Origin: Symbiodinium natans
Lineage: Eukaryota > Sar > Dinophyceae > Suessiales > Symbiodiniaceae
Assembly: GCA_905221605.1 (NCBI GenBank)
Contig: CAJNDS010002180.1
Coordinates: 392,501 to 456,500, forward strand
DNA: 64,000 nt
Reading direction: 5' to 3'
Made by a program: the position numbers and the translations under genes. Below are positions 54,478 through 61,308 of the stretch, piece by piece. The notes under the pieces are model-generated. The model was not told the origin of the DNA. It was given only the letters and a program-made list of their open reading frames with translations, and searched no databases. Positions within the stretch are counted from its first letter, which is position 1, and every line of letters starts with the position of its first letter.

Positions 54478-57400
54478 ACCCTAAACCCTAAACCCTAAAC
54501 CCTAAACCCTAAACCCTAAACCCTAAACCCTAAACCTTTCTTGTTTTTCGTGTGTATAGTGCTGAGATAGCTTAGGGTTCTCCAGCAGCTCCTAGCGAAG
54601 GGCCCACATTTGGGTTTAGGGTTTAGGCTTTCGGGTTTAGGGTTTAGGGTTTAGACCCAACAGGATCTCTTCCTATCTACATCTATGGTCATTACAGTGG
54701 GGCCCAAGCACTCCCTACAAAAGTGCCATGACACTTTTGGGCTGTTTTGGGCACCTCCCCCCCCCCCCTCCCTAACGCTGTTATGTGCTGGAGTCCTACT
54801 TTACAGCTTCATGAGCATAGCCCTTCCTATGGCTTGATGTGCGCGGAAAAAAGTTTGTAACCCGGCGTAGCCACAGCTACCGCACTTGGCAGCCCAGTGG
54901 TGCCCGGTTGGCCCCTTCGTTTTGGTTCAAGGTTACCTTATAAAGCAACCAAGCCCAGAGCGGGTTCCCTTCTCACCATGTGGTTTCTGGGCCACCAAGC
55001 CTGTTACGCGTTCTAACTAAATCCTAAACCCTAAACTGCCCACCAGTCCTTCAAGTACTCGTCTAGTAGTCCGAATGGGCGTTGGGACAGAGGGCGTTGC
55101 AGCCTGGAGCGCCGTTTCACTTGCTTGGGGGTTTTGTTTAGGGTTTAGGGTGTAATTGGCAGGTTTTTGTGTTTTTCAAGTGTGAACCCGTTTAGGGTTT
55201 AGGGTTTAGGGTTTATAGGTGCAGAAAGGGGCATCCTATTGGTTGCTTATAGGGTACTGGGGAATCTAGCTCACCCGCACAGGGCTTCGCCCAGGGCTGT
55301 GTGACGTCGCAGGTAAGGCGGCACTCTTGAGCGTAGCTTATTACACCTGGTAGCCCTGTGGTACCCTTTACCCCTTTCTTGGGTCAAGGTTGCCTTATAA
55401 AAACTGCTACCCGTATTTTTGATACGGTTATCGGGGTACCAAGTACAGCAACGCAGGGTTGCTGTAGGTATAATACCCCAACCTCACTTGGTGGGGCAGG
55501 GGGGGGGGGTCTTTAGAACGAGACCTGTTTCCCTACGCCTGAAATCAAGCTTTGCTAGGACGACCCCTTGACCCGAAACCATAAACCCTACACCCCTAGA
55601 CCCTTACAGCCGCAACATTCTGAACCCCCGAACCCCACAGGCCCTAAGCCCTAAACCCTAAGCAACCCTAAACCCTAAACCCTAAACCCTAAACCTTAAA
55701 CCAAACGGGCCCTAACCCCCCACACCCAGAGCAGGCCGACGGCGGCTGGCTCCGGGAGATCGAAAAGGCTTTCGCTTTCCTCTCACCGTTGGTTATGAGG
55801 GAATGAGGTACCCTACTTGGTATTTTGGGCTTAGGGTTTAGGGTTGGTAGCCCAGTGGTACCCTTTCCCTTTTGTTGGTTCAAGCTTCCCTTATAAAGTA
55901 ACCAACCCCAAAGAGGGTGCCCTTATTGCAATCTCGTTGCTGGGCTACCAAGCCTAGATGCCCCTATATATATATATATACATACATATGTACCCTTTGA
56001 GGGATTATATAGGGTATCTCATTCCCTCATTCCCTACTCACCAACAGTAAGTTTTGGGGGGAGAGCCCGGAGGGACGTCGGTTTTGATTTTTTGTTGGGC
56101 GGTTCACCCGAAACCTTGTAAACTTAAAGGGTTTAGGGTTTAGGGTTTAGGGTTTAGGGTATAGGGTTGAGGGCCTAAACCCTAAGACTATTCCGAAGCA
56201 TGGGCCCTTCTTGGGTTGTCTACGGCATAAAAGGGCTAAATATGGGGTCCCCTTTTAAGGGCCAATACTAAGGGAGCATGTAGCTACCCTAAGATCCTAT
56301 GTACCCTAAAACTTGGCAGCTTTCAGGTTCGCACTGGGAGGTCCTTGTACGTGCAAGTAGGGCTACCAGCATGGCAGCGCGTTGAGAACCGCAAAAAAGG
56401 GGTTCGGGTTTAGGTTTCAGGGTTCAGGGTTTAGGGTTTAGCGTCTAGGTTTCAGGCTTCAGGGTTTAGGGTTTAGGGCTATCCATGCTTGTAAGTGCCG
56501 GTGGGCTGTGCAACTGTGCCAAGCTCATCGTCACCTGGCAGGAATATACAAGGCCACACGGACAGTCCGCAAGGGGGTTCCGATCACAGCCCAAACCTGG
56601 ACCCCCAAAGTACCGATACTGATCGCAAAGCACGAAGGGTACAGAGGTTGTGACGAGGAGGATCTTGAGAGGTCCGGTCCGAGTAAAGGTTTCGATTCAC
56701 GGAAGCCGGGCATGTTTGCATGCTTGTCATGAAGTCTGCGCCGGGCCCGGGCACTTCCCGGGAAACCAGACTTTAGGGTTTCCGGAATTCATATAGGGGT
56801 CGGAATAATTACCAGTAGTATTCCCTTTGGGTTCCTTTACAATTGGACTATAGCAATTAACCCCCAAAACCCTATTCTAATCATTCAGGCCCCTACATTG
56901 TGAGCGTTTTAGGGTCTAGGGTTTAGGGTTTAGGGTAGTTTAGAGCAAGGCGTAGGATCCAAAAGCATCCAACCCCCCGTGAAGCGTGATGCCCTGCCGA
57001 ACGCCACGCCTGTGAGTCCTACATCCCTGGCGAAGATCCCACGTTCGTCCGGCCGCCCGCCTGATTGGGAGCCACAGGCGTGGAGGTTTTGGGGTGGAGG
57101 CTTCGCAAAACCCTGCAACCCTTCAATCCCGAATTCACATGTGAGCAAGTGTCAAGACTGTGGTAACTGCGGCTTCATCTTGGTAGGACATTTGCATGCT
57201 GAAGTGTCAAAAACCTTGTATAATGCGACGGGGAACACCGAAAAGCGACGCCCCTTGCAGTTAGCCCTCCAGAGCGACGCCCAAAGCGACGCCCTCGTGA
57301 CACCCATTTGGAAGGCTTGAATATCTGACTTCAACAGTTTGTTGCCCGTAGCACAAACCCCTGTGACGCGACGGGTTACAGTTGGGCCCATAGCAAAACT

Positions 57401-60400
57401 ATCCAAAACGCTTGCAAAGCGATGGGGAACACCGAAAAACGACGCCCCCCATTGGCGGCCTAGGCCCAACATCTGGAGTTTTGACGGTCGCTCATATAGT
57501 CGCAACCTTGCAGATAGACTATTTTTGGATTTTTGCCTTTTTTTGCTCTCCGGCCAGTACATTTGTTTTTTAACGAGAATTTACCCTCGGCCACAAACCT
57601 TGCAGTTCGAATGCTGTTTTTCCAGACGTTGCAGTTCGAATATTTTTCCAGCGTTGCAGATAGAAAGTTTTTCCCGAGGTGCAGTTAGAATGTTTCCCAG
57701 CGGTGCAGTATGCATGTAGGTCTAAGCCCTAAGCGTCTCCATAAGGAACCCCCCTTTGGGTTTTCTTGAAGCCCCTCTGCCCATTTGTTGCCTTTTGAGC
57801 CTCTCTGCCTCCATCAATGAGCGCGCGGGGTACTACTGGAAATCCGCAAGGGATGCCGCAGCACACTTTGCGAAGCAATTGTATGATGCCGAGTTGCATG
57901 GTGCCCAAGGCCCCCATGCTCAGGTGTCGGTGGCTGAGCGCCTGCTCAACACGTTCCTGACTTTGCCAGCTATGCCTTCAACGCCATTGCAGGACTTCGG
58001 GCTGACCCCTCAGGAGCTGCGTGAGGCCGAGGTTCGTCTTCTCCTCACAGGCCGCAGTCGACGAAGCCTGCGCAGCACCGCTTGACGTTGTCGGGCTCTG
58101 CCCGTTCCCCTTGGCCGCGCCGGAATTCTTGTTCGCCTTCTTCTACGCGCTGGCAGGCTGGGTTTGCCACGCAGATCTGCACGCCGCCTTCGATCCCATC
58201 AAGAAGGATCGTCGCACCAGGCCGCGGTGCATGGTCCAGGCCATCTGTGAGTCCGTCACCGGCAAGAGCCCATTTTGGCGCAGCTTCGTCTCTGCCTGGT
58301 TCAACGGCGTGGATGCAGAGAAGTCCGTCTTCAAAAGCCACCCGGACCTGTGGTCTCAAACCAGGGGCCGCAAGCGGACCTGGCGGAGCGCATGATGCTG
58401 ACCGAGGGAAGCTCTTTGGGCTTCGCCCGAGTGTTGGCTCACATGCTGGATACTGCGCATGCAGCCCGCAGCGCCGAACCCAGCAGGGACAAGATCAACT
58501 TCCATTACTTGCTTGAGTGCCAGAATGGAAATGACTACGGGCCGCGCAGCATCAAATCCAGCACACAGCAGATACACGTGCCCACCACAAATTTCGGCAC
58601 GCTGCTCCTCGGGCAAGCGGACGTAATACGTGATTTTTGGGGTCACGCGTTCCGGCCAGCTGCGCCCGTTCGAAACAAAGGCTTCGAGGGCAGGCCTGTT
58701 TTTTCTCTTCGCTGGTGCCCCTACTAGGCTCGTCCATAACGACCAGCTAATTACGGCCGAGCTGCTGCAGCGTTTGTCAAAGTCGTCTTGCTGACGTCTG
58801 CTGGGAATGTTGTTAGGGCATGAACTACTTGGCCGGCATGCTCCTGACAGTGTCAGACACAGAGGACGGACAAGCAAAGAACAGGACAATGGAGGGCTTT
58901 CCTTCTTAAGTTCGAAGTGAGTTCTGTTGGGCAGTGCATTTTAATATGGTCTGCTGAGTAGTGTGCCCCCCCCCCCCCCCCTTACAGGAACCCGTCTTAG
59001 TGGGAGGGGGGGGGAGAGGGGCGGGGAGGGGGGGGGGGGGTTATATGAATGTAAACAGGATCCGTATGATTTTGAAAGCGATGGGCTCATAGGGTGAGAT
59101 TGTGTGAATTAAAAAGGATCCATACGATTTTAAGAGGGATGAACTTATATGAATTTAAACGGGGTTCGTGTGATTTTAATTAAAAGGAATCCACATGATT
59201 TTAAAAGGGATGAGTTTATATGAATCCAAAGAGGGTCCATCTATCCCAACCAAGCCTTCCCGCAAAAAAAACTTCCGGGGGACAAGCCGTTTTACGTTAT
59301 ACAGCATTCGGGCAGCTGCTGGACTACCGGCTTTGAAATTTGATAGCCTGGCTTTTGTACAAAAGCACTCTTTCAGGAAATCTTAGCCCTGGAGACGCGG
59401 TTTCTAGCCAACAGCTCTACCAGCCAACAACTCTTTTCAACAGCCTCGCCGAAACGTTGCGTCGCCCGAATTCTTTCACAATTCCGAGGGACCTCCTCAA
59501 ATAGACCCCGCTGAATGATTTCCGGATTTTGTTCATAATTCCAGGGGACCACACTAATCAGGATGCAACATTAGTGAAAATATTTTCTGGTCAGAAGCTT
59601 GCAAGTTTACAGTTTGGTTTTCATGCGCAGGGGTTCCCCTGATTGTAGTGGACCGGTGAAAGTGAAGGGCGTTGAGCCCTGGTAGAGCGTGCGCTTCGGC
59701 AACGGTCCTGATGAACTGGCTTGCACAGCAGTGTCTAACAATGTGTGCAATCTGAGCGTCCTCAGAGTGATAATGAGGCGCGCGACATTTTGTGCATGGC
59801 GCACCTGTGTGCTGCATTGAAGAGGAGGCAGCCTTCTCCGGGATGGTCCGCTTGATGGAGCATAGGGACCTTGATGCAGACATGGCAGTCTCTGAAACCA
59901 ATGTGCCTCCTTTTTTCGATTGCTGTTCAGAAAGATTGTGCAATGTTTTGTGCTGCGGGGGGGTTGTGTCTTGAGGGAGCTCGCGCTGTCCTTGTTAGAA
60001 GATTGCGCAACAGCCTGATCTTGTACTTCTGGGGGTGGGCGGAATCGTATTCAACACAAACAATTAGGAATCCTGTTTATATAACACGAAGCAAACAATA
60101 TTCTATCTGCCCGTGGCGTTTAAAATGTATTCCCGTCCGTTAAAAAGTTTCGAACATGTCGAACTGCAAGATTTTTCCCGAGGGGAAAATTGGGCCGTTT
60201 ACCCTCCGTACAAATAGTGTTTTAAATGCACCCTCCACCCTGCCCGTTTTTCAATACTCGAACTGCAAGCTTGCCGCTGTAAACCTTACCACTCCCTAGC
60301 TTATGTCAAAACCTGATTTTAAGAGTAGAATTATGAACCCTACAAGCCCAAAGCCTAAAAAGCCCCGAACCCCACATTTTTTTGCGCCGGGGTCTAGTGC

Positions 60401-61264
60401 ATGTCTATGTCGGCTCCTGCAGTCAGGCAGAAAGGGTTGGGAGGCTTAGGGTTTGTTGGGCTTCAAGTTTAGGCTTTCCGGTTTTTGCGTTGGGAAACTT
60501 TGGTTACGGTCGCCTGAAACATCTAGAGACCCCGCTTGTTGAGCCTTGCTGCTATGTACCCTAAGCCCAAACCCCACCCCAAAAAACATATGGAAACCGT
60601 TCCACTCCTCACCCTCAAATGCCGCAAACAAGCATGCATATGAGGAGGGTAGGGGATGCTCCTTGACTCTGCTTGCAAAGCCCAGATATACGTGGTCGCT
60701 GTACTTCACGCTGACCACTTTGACGACTGTGGGCTATGGTGCTTCGGACTTTGTTTGATGGCTCATCGGTTTTGAGAGCTTATGGTCTTAGTTGGAGGCT
60801 CAGCGGTTTTGAGAGCTTATTGTCTTTAGGGCTTTTGGAGGGATCTAAGGCTTGAGGGTGTTTAGAGCTAGGGTTTTAGAAAGAAGGCCTTGAGTGTTCA
60901 GGGTGCAAAGCCTTTCTGGGCACAGGGTTTCTAAGCCTTTCTACGGTCGCATCGGTCGCGGTCGACCTGTACCGGAGCATGAGCATGTACCCTCTATGCC
61001 ATGGGTCCGCCTTTTCGCACCCTCAAGTCCAAGACATGTCATGCGCGAATTGCGATGCAAATTGGCATAGATGGTGCAAAGATAAGTCGAGCGTTTTCTT
61101 CCGGTGTCCAAGAATACAAGTAGAGCTGCCTAATTATCCAAATCTGCTAAATTTCAACTGAGCCCCAAAGCGCAGTTAAAATCAGGGGTTTTGGGCTCTT
61201 CAGCAACCTTTGTTAGAATTAGATAATTATCTAGGTACCTGACTCTGACTCGCTCTCTCTCTCG

Positions 61265-61308
<44 letters not shown>

